Shown: positions 1-12,527, numbered from the stretch's first letter. The stretch is 64,000 nt of DNA from Absidia repens (GCA_002105175.1 MCGE01000006.1:682001-746000); one strand, 5' to 3'. The notes: generated by a model not told the origin, from the sequence alone. Program-made: numbers and translations.

Positions 1-1595
1 TCCAAACTCAGTGATTTCTTCTGATGGTGGCTCACCCAATACTAAAAAGTCCCGCCACTCTTACGTTTCAGCCTTTCCTTCCATGCCTTACCCAGTCATG
101 CCTCGCAAAAGATCAAGAAACGAAGGCGCTTTCTTTCCCACCGAAACTGGTCCTTCTTTCAGTACCGCCAAGCCTTTGGACAATTTGTATTCTCCTGATA
201 GAACTAACTTGTAAGTACATGGTTGATTGTAAGCAAATAAATTCTGTTGTGTTTCTGACAAATGTTTTTTTCCATAGACTTACAGTGCATGTTCAATCGA
301 AAATGGATCGAGGTTTCTTTTTGGCCGACAATGATTGGACTTGTTATCGACGCAATTACTTCCAGGTCAGCAGCACTTTTAGTATTCACGGTATCAATCC
401 ATATTTCGGTGAACATGAACTCCAATGTTTTGTGCAAACGGCTCATCAGGGTCTTCAACCTGTAGCCCGATTTGTCTTGGGTATTTCTGCTCGTGTGTCC
501 AACAGCGATAAAACCGTCGACTTGATTCAACATACACCAAAACGTGACAAGGGGCCTCAGATCATTCCGGAACCTAAATCGATCGCTCCTGGCGGTAACC
601 TCAGTCTCAGCTCGGTTGGTAATACCCAAAATATTGCCACATTTGAACGCATTCAATTCAAAACTGCTACTGCCAACAATGGGAAACGCCGCGCTGCTCA
701 ACAGTACTATGTGGTGGTCGTTGATTTGTTGGCTGAAACACATCATGGTGAACGGATCTCGGTGGCATCGTGTGTATCTTCTCCTTTGGTTGTCCGTGGC
801 CGAAGTCCTGGCCATTATGCAGATAATCAAGATCGTTCGTCAACAACGACTTCCAATGCGAATATAATGGCAGCAGCAGCAGCAGCAGCGGCGGCGGCGG
901 CGGCGGCGGCGACATCAGGTCCTGGTGCACATGGAGATGACCCCTATGGACATTATCACAAGCCTCCTATGACTCCACCAGCAGCGGCCATGATGGCGAG
1001 CAATGGTAGTAGTGGTGGTTATGGTGTGCCTTATGGTTATTACAATGCGTATCCTCATGGTCCCTTCCCCCCTCAGATGATGATGCCCAATCCTCATATG
1101 CCATTACCCACACCAACAAGCTCATCGCCTCACTCAGCTATCGGTGGATCATCTTCATCCTCATCAACGACCTCGTCCTCCACTGGCGGAGGTCCTTCAG
1201 TGACTTCTCCTCATGCACATCAACCTTACATGGTCCACAGTGTATCCGACCCATCCTCATCTGAATCATCCTCACCCGATCTTTATCAAAGCCCCTCAGA
1301 TTACGCATTACATCAAGGAGACAAACCACATCATCCCTCTCAACTTCATATTCATTCTCTAACCATGGATCCAACCAACGGTGGTGGTGCTGGTCATGGC
1401 CAATGGTCAAGATCTCGCTATCATTCTGCTGGCTCAGTTCCTTCTCCTTCTGTTGAACATCACCCTTCTTATTTCGCTCAACAACAACAACATCACCATC
1501 ATACAAACGGTGCTCCTCCAACGCCAACCACTCCTTTTAGTACCAGAAAATACGATACCATTCCTTCTACCAAGCAACGACAGCAAACGTCGTGA
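1..1595 (+). CDS. NDT80/PhoG-like DNA-binding transcription factor, 5' partial
   Basis: Reading frame is open from the window edge, so the true start is probably upstream. Exons 2-210 and 278-1595; the intron 211-277 is GTAAGT...ATAG and the joined frame reads NLLTVHVQSKMDRGFFLAD. Visible protein about 508 aa. The Ndt80/PhoG immunoglobulin-fold DNA-binding domain occupies roughly visible residues 50-265, with the family signatures WTCYRRNYFQVS and PLVVRGRSPGHY at its end. A basic segment PRKRSR lies before the domain. After it comes low-complexity sequence: a run of 15 alanines encoded by GCA/GCG repeats (about 868-912), then Pro/Ser/His/Gln-rich tail. Family members (Ndt80, VIB-1, XprG) act in the nucleus in meiosis, nutrient stress or protease control; which role applies here is not shown. 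AATAAA at 1736-1741 is a likely polyadenylation signal. Confidence 0.9.
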
Positions 1596-2263
1596 TTTTG
1601 TCTTTATATTGTATCCCTTTTGTTATTAGTATATCATATTACATTAGTCTTTTATTCATATACTCATATTTTTACTTTTAGCCTCTATTCTTTATTATTA
1701 TTACAATTTGTGTTTCTATATATCATTTTTTACTAAATAAACTTCCATTTACCATACCAATAAACCACCCCATTCTGTCTGAATATTGTGTGTTGCTGTG
1801 TTACTGTGTTGACTATATTGACGCTTCAGTAGTAATGTACTTGACAATGTTTAATATCTTCATGTCCAACAGTTATTTAAATTAAATTTTGAAAGTTTAG
1901 CTGGCTCTCTTTCAAAATTTTCAGACATCGAAGCTATTTTATTTGTTTATTTACTATTTTTTTATATTTTTATTCCTACCCTCTTTTCTTGTAAACCCTT
2001 GACTTTTTATTCTTATTTATTTTATACATACTCTCCCCTTTTGTATATATCTTCACTACCCTCTCTTCTTCCACTGAGGGGATTGTTTATACTGTATTTA
2101 GATTGTAAAGAACCTTCTTCCCCGAAAAAGTGAACCATCAAGTTTTGAAATCGTTTGCTTACTATACATCCACCTACCGTTCTCTTGTCTATAGTCCTCT
2201 TTTTCCCGTCCCTTTCCCCTCCCTTCCCCTGTTTTTTATTCTTCTCATTCTTAATTGGAAAAG

Positions 2264-3275
2264 ATGATGCCAAGGCTGTTTAAAGACACTTACACATCCA
2301 ACGATCAACTGTATGATTTACACCAACCACAGGCGACGAACCAGCCTCAAGGACAGGTAAGGAAGATAGATAGAGAGCAAAAAACAAAATAGCACCAGTA
2401 GTTTAATATTCATCTTCATGGATAGCTTGCTGCATTGCTTCAGGGAAATTATGATAGTGACTATGATTTATTCACTGCATCTGGCGCTTCCAACTTGTTA
2501 CCCAATGATGACTCGCATGACCGATCCAACAGCGCGCCTCCTCCTCCAACTCAAGTCTTGTATCAACAGCAGATGAATTCCATGGAACTTCGCCAAAACA
2601 GTCAATCTGAAGTTATCCATGGTCATTCTGGCACTTCTTCCGCTGAAGCGAGCTATTATCACAATAGGGCAACCACCGGCGCCCCTTCTAAATCAGGTTA
2701 CAACCAGTCAAATGGCACTTGGAATCACCTTTGGGATCATGATGGAAATGGTAAATGTACTTTTTTTAAAAAATTATTTGAGGGATAGTATTGTCTGGCG
2801 AACGATTACTCACTTGAAGGTTTATTTAATTTCACAAGTAGCTTATGATCATCTTACGACTCAATACGGTCAACAACAACAACAAGAGCATCAACATCAT
2901 CGCCAGCAACAGCAACAGCAGAAACAACGACAACCGCATCAACTTGGAAAACGTGGAAATACGGCGCAGTTAAACCAAGATTCTGCAGGGGCACATGGGC
3001 GTAACTTGGCTAGTGTCATCCAAGAGGTACGAAAGAACAGAATTCATATAACCAATACTGACTTCGCTTGTATTTATTTTCTCGTATCGCAGGATTTTCC
3101 TCGTACGCCGTCGCCGCTATTTGCACTTCAGCAACAAGCGCGTGAACGGTATGCTCAAACAAATGGATTCGATTCACAAGATATCAGTGGTGCGGACTAC
3201 GATACGCTATTGCTACCTTCGAAATCCCGTTATCATCAACAACACCAACGACCAAATCATTACCACCATCATAAT

Positions 3276-3327
<52 letters not shown>

Positions 3328-6080
3328 TTTACGATGCTCATCATGGTATTGATTCAAAAGATAGCTCGATCGCCATGTTATCCATGATGGAGCAATCAAA
3401 TCCAAACCACACCAATCCTTTACGTGTCTTATCCCCTCCTCCTTTGCGAAACAAGTTTACCCAGCATCCTCCTCCAGCGCGATCCAATTCTACCCCTCCT
3501 GGAAGAGACTTGAATATCAATGGTACTGGCGATGATACTAGCTCTAGTAATGACTACGATACGATCCCGGATCCTCAAGCTGAAATGATGATGAAACAAT
3601 TCGGATCTTTCGGATTGAATGACGAAGTAAGAGTGTGTGTGAGAGTGAATGAGAGAGAGGGTGTGTGTGTGATGGTTTACTGACATTTTTTTATGCTTAG
3701 GATGATTACGACAAGATGCAGCAGACAAGGTACCAACAACAATACACTGGTTATAGCAACCGTAGTCCTTATCACGGTGGTGGAAGTGGAATTAAAAGCA
3801 ATCTTGGTAGTCCTCAATTGTATGGCAACATGCAACCTTTTACAACTCCCCCTTTGCCCAATATGTTGAATACGAACGGTGTGTCTGCCGACGGACTGGA
3901 CAGTGCTGACAATTATTGGTCAACTAGGGACATGTATCAACAACGTCATCAAGGTATAATTATTTATTCAATTCGAAAAAGAAAAAAATTATTGTACTGA
4001 CCTTTTTGTCTGTCTATAATGTTTAGAATCCATGACTTTTAGTCCTTCTGATCCTTTAGCTAACCCAGTCAGTATTGGTGCTGGCGGATTAAATGGTGGC
4101 CAATTTGTTCTTGATATGAATACGGATAACAAGAAGATGCGATCGATGCAACAAATGCAGCAGCAGCAATTACTCATTCAACAGCAACAGCAACAACTTA
4201 TGGCAGCACGTCAACAATTACTACTTCAACGACAAATGCAGCAACAGCAACAACAACAGCAACGTGGTCAAAGCGGTTTTGGTGCACCCGCAAATCATCG
4301 TATGCACGACTTGCCCTCTCAAAATGGAGCCACGCCCCATTCATCCGGTCCCTCATTGTCATCATCCAATCATCCGCATCAACAGCATCAACAGAAAGCC
4401 AACGACCCTTCTCAAGATATTGCTCTGAGTATTCGAAGCACCTTGTTGGAAGAATTCAGAAACGCCAAGAACAAAAAATATGAACTGAAGGATATTGCTG
4501 AACATGTGGTAGAATTCAGTGGTGATCAACATGGCTCTCGTTTCATTCAACAAAAACTGGAAACCGCTAACAGCGAAGAAAAGCAAATGGTGTTTGAAGA
4601 AGTCCTTCCCAATGCACTTCAACTGATGACCGATGTATTTGGGAACTATGTTTTGCAAAAATTCTTCGAACATGGTATGCGCCAAAAAAAAAAAAAAAAA
4701 CTTTTTTAAGTGATCAATTTCTTAATTGTTTTGTATCTCTTTTTTAGGCAATCAAATGCAAAAAACTATTTTGGCCAAGCAAATGGAAGGTCATGTCATA
4801 CCACTGTCTCTGCAAATGTATGGCTGTCGCGTGGTGCAAAAGGTAACAAAGACGAAGAAAACAAGAGGGAGGTAAGAAAATAGCTCAACATTTTGTTTCT
4901 TTGTTTCATCTATCCTGTAGGCATTGGAGCATGTATTAACGGAACAGCAAGCCAAACTTGTCAGTGAATTGGATGGATGTGTCTTAAAGTGCATAAAAGA
5001 TCAAAACGGCAACCATGTGATTCAAAAGGTAACAAGCACAAGCAGTGAGAGTAGAGTAGGAGGGGGAATCTTTTTTTTTTTTTTTTTTTTTTTTTTACCA
5101 ACTAAATATTAAAAAAAAAAAAAAAAAAAAACTTGACATTTGGTTTTTTGACACCATAGGCCATTGAACGTGTACCAGCAATCCATATACAATTTATCAT
5201 TGATGCATTCCATGGTCAAGTATACAATTTGGCAACCCACCCTTATGGCTGTCGTGTCATTCAACGCATGTTTGAACATTGTACGGACGTGCAAACCGGT
5301 CCTCTTTTGGAAGAACTTCACCGGTGTACTGGCCAACTCGTACAAGATCAATATGGCAATTACGTTATTCAACATATCCTTGAGCGGGGTCGTCCAGTGG
5401 ATAAGGCAATGGTGATTAGCAAGATTCAAGGTCAAGTACTTCAACTCAGCAAGCATAAATTTGCCAGCAATGTGGTGGAAAAATGTGTGGACCATGGCTC
5501 CAAGCGTGACAGGCAACTATTGATTGAAGAGGTGTTGCAATCGCGCCCTGACAGGTAATCAAGATATATATAACAGAAACGCCGCTGTATATTACTCGGA
5601 CACTGATTATTGTTATTATTGTTATTACTATTATTTTTAGCTCTTATCCTTTGGTGGCAATGATGAAAGACCAGTATGCCAATTACGTTGTACAAAAAAT
5701 GCTGGACCTGGTGAACGATGATCAACGTGACCTTTTGGTGAACAAGATCCGACCTCACTTGCAATCATTGAAGAAATATACCTATGGAAAGCATTTGATT
5801 CAAAGTAAGTAAACCATGATACCATGCAGGGAAGGAGTCTGGGCTTGAAGGCAGGTTTGAAAACTTACTGATTTTTGTTTTCTTTTGTATTTGTATTTGT
5901 CATTATCAAATAGAGGTTGAAAAACTATTGCCATTGATCAATGTTAACGATGATATGGACAACGATGCCGCCGAAAAGCAATCCTCTGAAATTGCGACTC
6001 CAGTTAGAAATCAACAAGAGCATCATGAACAACCTTCTTCCACTACGTCCCCTGAAGCTGATCATGGCACCATCAACTAG
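2264..6080 (+). CDS. Pumilio/PUF-family RNA-binding protein
   Basis: Eleven exons: 2264-2356, 2444-2750, 2842-3026, 3093-3626, 3701-3953, 4027-4674, 4748-4842, 4921-5028, 5160-5554, 5641-5804, 5914-6080; 982 aa. The N-terminal ~585 residues are Gln/His/Ser/Asn-rich, including a (CAG)n glutamine run near 3278-3325. The C-terminal ~340 residues hold eight PUF repeats. Their base-reading helices are GSRFIQQ, GNYVLQK, GCRVVQK, GNHVIQK, GCRVIQR, GNYVIQH, ASNVVEK and ANYVVQK, i.e. residue pairs S/Q, N/Q, C/Q, N/Q, C/Q, N/Q, S/E, N/Q. By the established PUF code this reads 5'-UGUAUAUA-3', as in human PUM1. A ninth half repeat (YGKHLIQK) closes the domain. Expected role: cytoplasmic binding of 3' UTRs leading to repression or decay. 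Exon 2 has two in-frame acceptors (after 2425 and after 2443), so an 18-nt alternative is possible. Polyadenylation signal AATAAA at 6443-6448. Confidence 0.93.
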
Positions 6081-6792
6081 GAACGTCCAATCAAGATGAT
6101 AAATACTTTTGTGGTGAATATATTGTCCACCTTTTCCTTCACCTCATCTCTCCAATATGATTCATATATATATTTACATCACATTATCTTCGTATTATAT
6201 TTATTCATGTATGTACTATTGTTTTTATTATATTCGTTATAGTATCTTCCTTTTTATTAGAATCTGGGGGGTGATCATTTTTTTATTATGTGGTGACTTG
6301 GCTATTGTATATGCACCCCAAATCTGTTGTTCTTGTCACCCTCCCTCATTTCTCTCAGTTTGTTTAGCCTACTTTAATCAAGTAGTTTTAATCATCCCCA
6401 TTATACATACACCCAATTCTATTTTTATCCGTTTTATATTCAAATAAAAGAAAGTCTTTTTTATTATCGTTACTATGCATTTTGTCTTTATGTGTGTGTG
6501 TGTGTGTGTGTGTATGTTGTGTCTATAGCTTAACCTAGTACATTGCATAAATAACTGTCTTTTTAACAAAAACAATACATAGCCTGTATTGGCGCTGTTT
6601 GTACAATACAGTACATATGATACAATATCAGCAAGGTGAACGTTTCTTTAATATTAACAAGAAAAAATAAAGTCAAGCCCTTTTATGAAATATAATTCAA
6701 AAATACGCCGACCTATCACTTCCACAGGATCTTTCTGCACATACATCTATTTAAAAAGATATGTATGTCACCATATTTATATCATACCAACA

Positions 6793-6835
<43 letters not shown>

Positions 6836-6983
6836 CGAAGTATTCGAAGATAAATTTTTTATTTAATAGTGTATCAAATCAAAAATATAGTGTATTGAGC
6901 AATTGAGTGAGGTGGGTAGGGGAAAAAAACATGAGCATAAAAATAAGAGTGGGGGGAGGGGAGGGGAGAGAGAATGAGCCTAG
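6081..6983. other. Convergent 3' flanks of the PUF and ATG5 genes
   Basis: AT-rich and non-coding. Contains the PUF 3' UTR with AATAAA at 6443-6448, a (TG)n microsatellite at about 6489-6514, an A40 run at 6795-6834 and a purine-rich G/A stretch at 6910-6975. No credible gene is seen. Confidence 0.7.
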
Positions 6984-8245
6984 CTATAAAGACGGGGAAG
7001 AAGATGATGGTATTGGTCTACAAATAATAATGTGAAGAAAATTGTCGGGATAAGAGAGGTGATCAGAAGCCCACCGGATAGGCGTATGTAAGGAGAGTTC
7101 AATGCCATGACTGACAACAACAAAATCCGGCGCCGTGGTAGTGTCACCCGTCACAATCAAACCTGGCACTATGGTTTTTAAAACATCACCCAAGGTCATG
7201 AGGTTACCTACGATAATTGCAATAAAAAATTGATGATCAGATCACACCTATAAACATAGTATGGAGGATGTGTGTGCGTGTTTTCTTTTTGATACCTTCG
7301 TCATTTGTAAAGGAGGCAGTGTCTTGTATTACAGGACATTGATTAGGTAGATAAAGTCGAATGGGTACAGAACGTAATGGAACACCTCGATCATCCAAGA
7401 TATGTTGGTTCACATTCCAGTGATCATCATAACGTTCTAAACACGTGTATAAAATATAATTATATTGTACATTGCTATCTTTTTTTTTTTTTTTTTTTTT
7501 TTTGTCACTTTACCTGTAGAGAGAGCATGCCATAATTGAGTTTGATCTTGCTTCGACAAATTCATGACCTTTTTCGTGGATCCGTGCCGTAAAAAGTCCG
7601 CCTACATTGACATTATCGCCCCCAAAAAACAATTACCATCTAAGTACATAATTAAGCAGGCATAGATCGAGACATTGATTTCTATTACCTCTTTGATCAT
7701 GGACATGTACATGTCCTGAATGGTTTCTATACCAGGGTTCCTTAGAAGCACCGTTTCCGGGAAATTTTCGTTGTGGACAAGGATTCGCCAAGGAAGTTGT
7801 TGTGCCGCCGAGTTAGGTCGCATCCTAGTGACTATATCGTAAAGCAATCCAACCGGATAATGCCTATATACAAACACAACTCTGTTACCCATACAGTGGT
7901 ATGTACATTACACTTGACTGTTTCGGTTTTGTCTTACCATTTCAATGGTTCACCGTCATATTCATACCAGATGGAGTGGGGCTCACTGGCCTGCAATTGA
8001 TCTACATGAGTAATTAGTTGAGGAGTAATCAGAGGGAGAAAGGAATAGCGTGGTACTTCAATCTAGTAAAAAAAAAAAAAAAAAAAGAAACGAAAAATGT
8101 CGGGAAGTGAGTCTTTGCGCAAATACACAGAGATCGGTATCCTTACAAATAGCGCATCTCTCGGATTGGCGGGATCCACGATAAATTGTATTGGTATTTT
8201 TCCATTCCAGATGGCTCTTGCTATTTCTCTGTCCTTATCTGTCAT
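6984..8245 (-). CDS. ATG5: Autophagy protein Atg5
   Basis: Six exons on the minus strand: 8245-8147, 8062-7938, 7863-7689, 7601-7514, 7436-7296, 7207-6984; 283 aa, close to the 275-294 aa usual for Atg5. Recognisable blocks are MTDKDREIARAIWNGKIPIQ at the N-terminus, YEYDGEPLKWHYPVGLLYD, LPWRILVHNENFPE, IQDMYMSMIKEADFLRHGS and the C-terminal ubiquitin-like fold with PIRWASDHLSYPDNFLHI. Atg5 is covalently joined to Atg12; by alignment with human Lys130 (MKEAD) the acceptor lysine is Lys132 in MIKEAD. The conjugate with Atg16 promotes Atg8 lipidation on the phagophore. The start is set by the family N-terminus; an in-frame extension upstream is hydrophobic low-complexity sequence and is rejected. 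The gene ends toward the PUF gene. Confidence 0.95.
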
Positions 8246-8785
8246 GTCGTCCAAATAAAATAATAAGAATAAAGAGTGGTAAATATATGGGTATACAGGG
8301 CTAGGTGGAAGAAAAACGAGAAAAAATAAAATAAAAAGGAAGGCTGAAACGCTGATGATTTTCTTCACTCCAAAAATACCGGAGATTAAAATAAAATGGA
8401 ATAGAAATTTAACATGATAGAATAAAAGACAGCAGTAAAGTACGATGTAGCAAGTAACGTAACGGTATAACAAATTAAGAGGAAGAGGTGGAATAATAGA
8501 GCATAAAACAGCGACCATATGGCAGTACTGCACTTTTTTTCAACACAAGCACCCAGAATCTAAGTATCGCAATGGAAGGAGCAGGCCATTCGAATCCGGG
8601 ATCCCCCTAGTCACGAAAGGGACGACCTTATTTCTAACATTCAGGTAGTTATAAAATTAAAAGATTTTTCAAAAAGAAAAAAAAAAAGACAATCTGCTGC
8701 AGATAATCAGACCAAAAGGCGAGTGAGTCAAGGACGCTATAGTTTTTTCTCGAAACAAATCATTGAAGGACCATGGGAATTGTTC
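8246..8785. other. ATG5 upstream region
   Basis: Non-coding. Holds the presumed ATG5 promoter (minus strand) and several A/T runs. A TTCGAATCC string near 8590 looks like a tRNA B box but no cloverleaf could be drawn around it. Confidence 0.5.
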
Positions 8786-9760
8786 AAGTTCCGCCCACGT
8801 GAATTTTTTCTTTTGTTTACACTCATTTTTAGTTTTCGTTTTTTTTTTTTTCTCCATTTTTTTTTCTTCACCATTCAACTTCTTTGAGCTGATGGTGATC
8901 TTAGACTAGTGTCAGGGCTACTTTAGAAGGGGGTTCAGCTCAGGGATTATAAGATGCATGGGGAAACACTTTCATTTTGGATTCAGGATTTTGGACCACC
9001 CATTAGTTGGGCTTGTTGGAGACTTCATTAGCTTAGTTTAGCCTTAGTTTGTATATAACTCGTATCTACATCTAATAAAATATGTTTATTTTTACTTGCT
9101 TCAATGAAAAACGTCCCATTAGTCTCTCTCACATCTTGTACAATGGTCCCTCTTTTTACTACCATCATCCATTTTGATGAGTTTGACCGCTGTTATGCTT
9201 CAACAGAAGATCTCCTATTAGTACTTCTCATTAATCGTGCAGTACATCAGCCCACATTTTACAGTTGTCCCTGTGAGTATTGTTGACCATTATTTAAGTC
9301 TCACATTAGTCTCTCTCACGCTACCTCCATCAGATCCCTTTTTACAATGAACACCACGCTCTGAGTTTAGTATCTACCCAATAAAGTATACCCTTTTATA
9401 TCCTTTTTTTTCTTCATTCTATGTATGACCCACTATATAATAAACAAAGCCGTTATTGTGGCTATTTTGTGAGCGTCCTATAAAGCACCCGTTTTTTAAC
9501 TCACCCTAAAGACCTAGTGACTAGTTTTGCGGTTCTGGGCCGCTTCATATGAAACGTAACTTCATTTCCCCTCTACCATTCGTATTAATCAAACTAAGAT
9601 GAATGCCATCGCATCTTTTCCTGTAATAAAACATGTAGCCTCCACTGGACTGGAGATACTATACTCCCAGACCATTAATTTTATTGGGTATCATATAATA
9701 ATAATAAAGCCATAAAACCACTAACAAAAATAAGTTGATCTCAAGGGCATATCACCAAAA
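8786..9760 (+). repeat. R-family dispersed repeat, copy R1
   Basis: Full-length-like copy. CACGTG at 8796-8801 preceded by TTCCGCC, pyrimidine tract, conserved core GATGCATGGGGAAACACTTTC near 8954, AATAAAA near 9073, then degenerate internal units each with a TTAGTCTCTCTCA-like block (about 9120 and 9305), and the far block with TATTGTGGCTATTTTGTGAG near 9455. No coding capacity. Confidence 0.8.
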
Positions 9761-10367
9761 CAGTGTGAAAATGCCAAACATCCTCTCTGTCATTGTTGTA
9801 TTTTTCCGCTCACACAAAAATAGCCGATCAATGAACGGAATGTTGAGTATGAGGGGTAATCGTTGAGGTATCCAATCCCATATCAGCAAAAGGCTACTCT
9901 TCTACAGATAACCCTCCTCTATCCCCCAGCGACTCCTGCTTTTTCGGGGGGGGGGGTGGTTATTATTTTTAATTTTTTTCAAGGAATTTGGGTTGGCAAA
10001 GTGAGTGTCTCCAGATCTTTCCCCATCAGTAGTAGTTCAAGCAGAGACAGGTTAAGTGTATCGAATGACTATGGCATCCAAATGGACGAAATACCGTAAA
10101 AAATATATACATATACATATACGAAGTACATCTCTAAATCAACACCAAAAGTAATATCATATCAAATATGGTTTTGAATTATTCTTTTTTATTCCATTGA
10201 AATAAAATATGTTGTATGTACAAGTAAAAGAGTAAAACAATTATTTCCGCAACTAAGTACGTTACTACATATGTAGGAGAATAATAATATAATGACTATA
10301 ATGTGTAGTGATAGGGCATAATGTGCATATGATAAGTTGAGGGGTAATGACATATTTCTTATTTGCA
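9761..10367. other. Intergenic, downstream of R1 and of CYSTM gene A
   Basis: No gene seen. Contains a G10-like run near 9945 and, on the minus strand, the 3' flank of the small CYSTM gene with AATAAA at 10188-10193. Confidence 0.5.
10215..10222 (-). promoter_or_regulatory. Candidate PUF site TGTACATA in CYSTM A 3' UTR
   Basis: Minus-strand TGTACATA matches UGUANAUA and lies about 22 nt before the AATAAA signal at 10188-10193 of the gene ending at 10368. The site is a sequence match only. Confidence 0.45.
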
Positions 10368-10592
10368 CTAACAACACATATCACACATGTCTTCATTGCA
10401 ACACCAGCACATTTGACATGCTAAACATCCGAAAAGACACGCTAAACAGCCACCACTACTTTTTGGCGGTTGTTGCTGTTCACTGTAGACCGTAGTTGGA
10501 GGTGGAGGTGGTTGATAATTACCTTTTTCCGTCTCTTGTCCATAGTAGGCTTGTTGAGGTGGAGGAGGATTGTTGTAGAAAGGCTTTTTCAT
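10368..10592 (-). CDS. Small CYSTM-type cysteine-rich membrane-module protein A
   Basis: Single exon, 74 aa, starting MKKPFYNNPPPPQQAYY. The architecture is the CYSTM/PYP type: a Pro/Tyr/Gln-rich hydrophilic N-terminal part (residues 1-46) followed by a short Cys-rich hydrophobic tail with eleven cysteines (GCLACLFGCLACQMC... ending CDMCC). In plants, animals and yeasts such modules attach small proteins to membranes and are linked to stress and metal tolerance; a specific role here is not known. It differs from the other two CYSTM genes in the window by lacking introns. An in-frame upstream extension to 10802 has no methionine-led, protein-like sequence and is rejected. Upstream at 10727-10740 is TTTTTAAACGCCGG, a promoter-like motif seen near other genes here. 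Confidence 0.8.
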   Translation of the reverse strand: MKKPFYNNPPPPQQAYYGQETEKGNYQPPPPPTTVYSEQQQPPKSSGGCLACLFGCLACQMCWCCNEDMCDMCC

Positions 10593-11285
10593 GAATGTTT
10601 GAAATAAAATGGAAATAAACCAAGAAAAGGTACAAATGAAAAATGAAAAAGAAATTGAAAAGCGTGGGGTTTTTATACAATTTAGGGCATATTTAATTCC
10701 ATTTTTGCATTTGCATGATTCGATTGTTTTTAAACGCCGGTCCTGACTTTTTGAGAAAATTCTTGGCAACGATCGCTTCACAGTCCTACTATGTTTCAAC
10801 AAATTGTAATAGGAAACGCAAAGACTTCTATTATGATATTGAATTTTGTTTATGAATACTTTAATTGCTTCCTTGCTTTTTATCCTGCCTTTACATTATT
10901 GGTCAGATAAGATTGTCATACCGCACATAAGGTGATATCCCTTTCATGTACGCCCTGTTAGTTAAAACTGCTGTCTGATCAAATCGTAGGACCTGTGCAA
11001 GTCGTGTTATGTTTTAGTATAAGACATATACATAGATATATAGATCTGCAGTATATGTCCATACGATAGTATATGATTATTTTTATTGGTTTTCTAAAAA
11101 TAATCAAGTCAACCTAATGTCAATTATAATTTATAAACTACACGCTAAACTTAAATAAACTATTTATGCATACTGATATCCCATTGCCATTTTCCACTAG
11201 TAACCATACCCATATTTCCTCATTTGTCGACTATTATCAGCAACGATAGACTACAATAATCCCAGCATACTTAAATAGTGGGCGA

Positions 11286-11345
<60 letters not shown>

Positions 11346-12125
11346 CCATTACTAGAACAGTTGACTTACAGGACTTAAACAGTTGGATCCAAATGATTAG
11401 GTAAGTTATATCCAAGAATTGAACTATTAATTTATTTTGGAAACAACAGTAGCGACAAGCAATCCCTATCCTGTAATATTGACATGGCACCATGAGGCGC
11501 GGTATTTGGAATCGCTCTAATGATATTTTCCATTGAATATAAGGATGAACGGTATAGATGTTACTCATTGTCCTAAATAGGGCTGCTAGCTACTACTTTT
11601 GATGCTACTATCTTTTTTATCGTAGATCTCTACTACATACTAGATTTTTTGGTGACAATTCTATAGTAGGTTAGAATATAATATGGCATGACGATGATAG
11701 ACAGTAGGTTGGTGGCAAAGGAGGGACGGAAATAAATAGGCAACGATGGATAGTTGACAAGGTTTGGGAAAGGTAGTGGTCATTGGTATGATCAAGGATA
11801 ATTGCATAGAACGACTCAGGGCTGTAACCGATTAATAAGCCGAAGTTATCCAGTTTCTACAAAAATAATTCAAGGGCCGACTCAATTATAACATTTTCAA
11901 AAAATGCAAAGGGAAGGGGCTATGTGATTGGAATGTGAATAACGACTGCTAGAGACCGTTGATAATAATTGGTCTGACAATAATAAATGATAATGATGGA
12001 GCGATAGAAATAACAGGTGTGCGGAGAAGGGGGGAGGGGAATCAAGTAATAAAAAAAAAAAAGTGCTGACATGCTAAACGAAATTATAGGTATCCATTTA
12101 TTCTTTTTTATTTCTAGATTTATTA
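10593..12125. other. Intergenic DNA with an A57 run
   Basis: About 1.5 kb without a credible gene. Contains the CYSTM A promoter, an uninterrupted A57 tract at 11287-11343, and the 3' flank of CYSTM gene B. Short open frames across the A tract encode poly-Phe and are artefacts. Confidence 0.55.
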
Positions 12126-12527
12126 TTACAAGCAACATTCTTCTATACAGCAACAGCATGCCATAAAAGTACAACTACCAGAAAAGGAAAGCCAAAAGAC
12201 GGCAGTATTGAATAATCCAGCTTTGAACGGCCATAGTCCATAATTGAATAATTGTATTATCACTTACAAAGAAGCACAGCATCCACCATTTTGTTGGTGT
12301 TGCGGCTGTTGTTGAATTATATAAGTTTGGGGAGTTGGACTATGTATAATGTTTTGAAACAGGGAATATGTCAGTAAAATGTATGATGAAGTCCGTGGTT
12401 CGGCTTACGATGGTTGATAGTAAGCAGGCTGTTGATAATAACCAGGCTGAGGTTGATGTTGAGAATATCCGACCGTAGGAGGCTGTTGATAGCGTTCGCT
12501 ACTATTTGAGGGTTGTTGATATGACAT
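12126..12527 (-). CDS. Small CYSTM-type cysteine-rich membrane-module protein B
   Basis: Three exons on the minus strand: 12527-12409, 12339-12268, 12174-12126; 79 aa. The protein starts MSYQQPSNSSERYQQPPT, continues as a Tyr/Gln/Pro-rich segment, and ends with the Cys-rich tail GGCCASFCTFMACCCCIEEC plus CL. The last exon is needed to recover that tail; without splicing the frame stops just after GGCCASL. The second exon is 72 nt with both junctions in phase 2, exactly as in CYSTM gene C (29 kb), so the two are intron-sharing paralogues. The family role is membrane-associated stress tolerance; nothing here narrows it. The start codon is followed upstream by a (TATCTG)n-type microsatellite. 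Confidence 0.78.

Noticed and set aside
8246..8533. Hydrophobic extension upstream of ATG5
   Set aside because: Family alignment begins at MTDKDREIARAIW; the upstream part is AT-rich promoter DNA read as Leu/Phe/Tyr.
8575..8625. Possible tRNA: TTCGAATCC resembles a B box
   Set aside because: No acceptor, D or anticodon stems could be paired on either strand, and no A box lies at the right distance.
10593..10802. In-frame N-terminal extension of CYSTM A
   Set aside because: No typical CYSTM sequence, high Ile/Phe/Ser from AT-rich DNA, and the start MKKPFYNN gives the expected family size.
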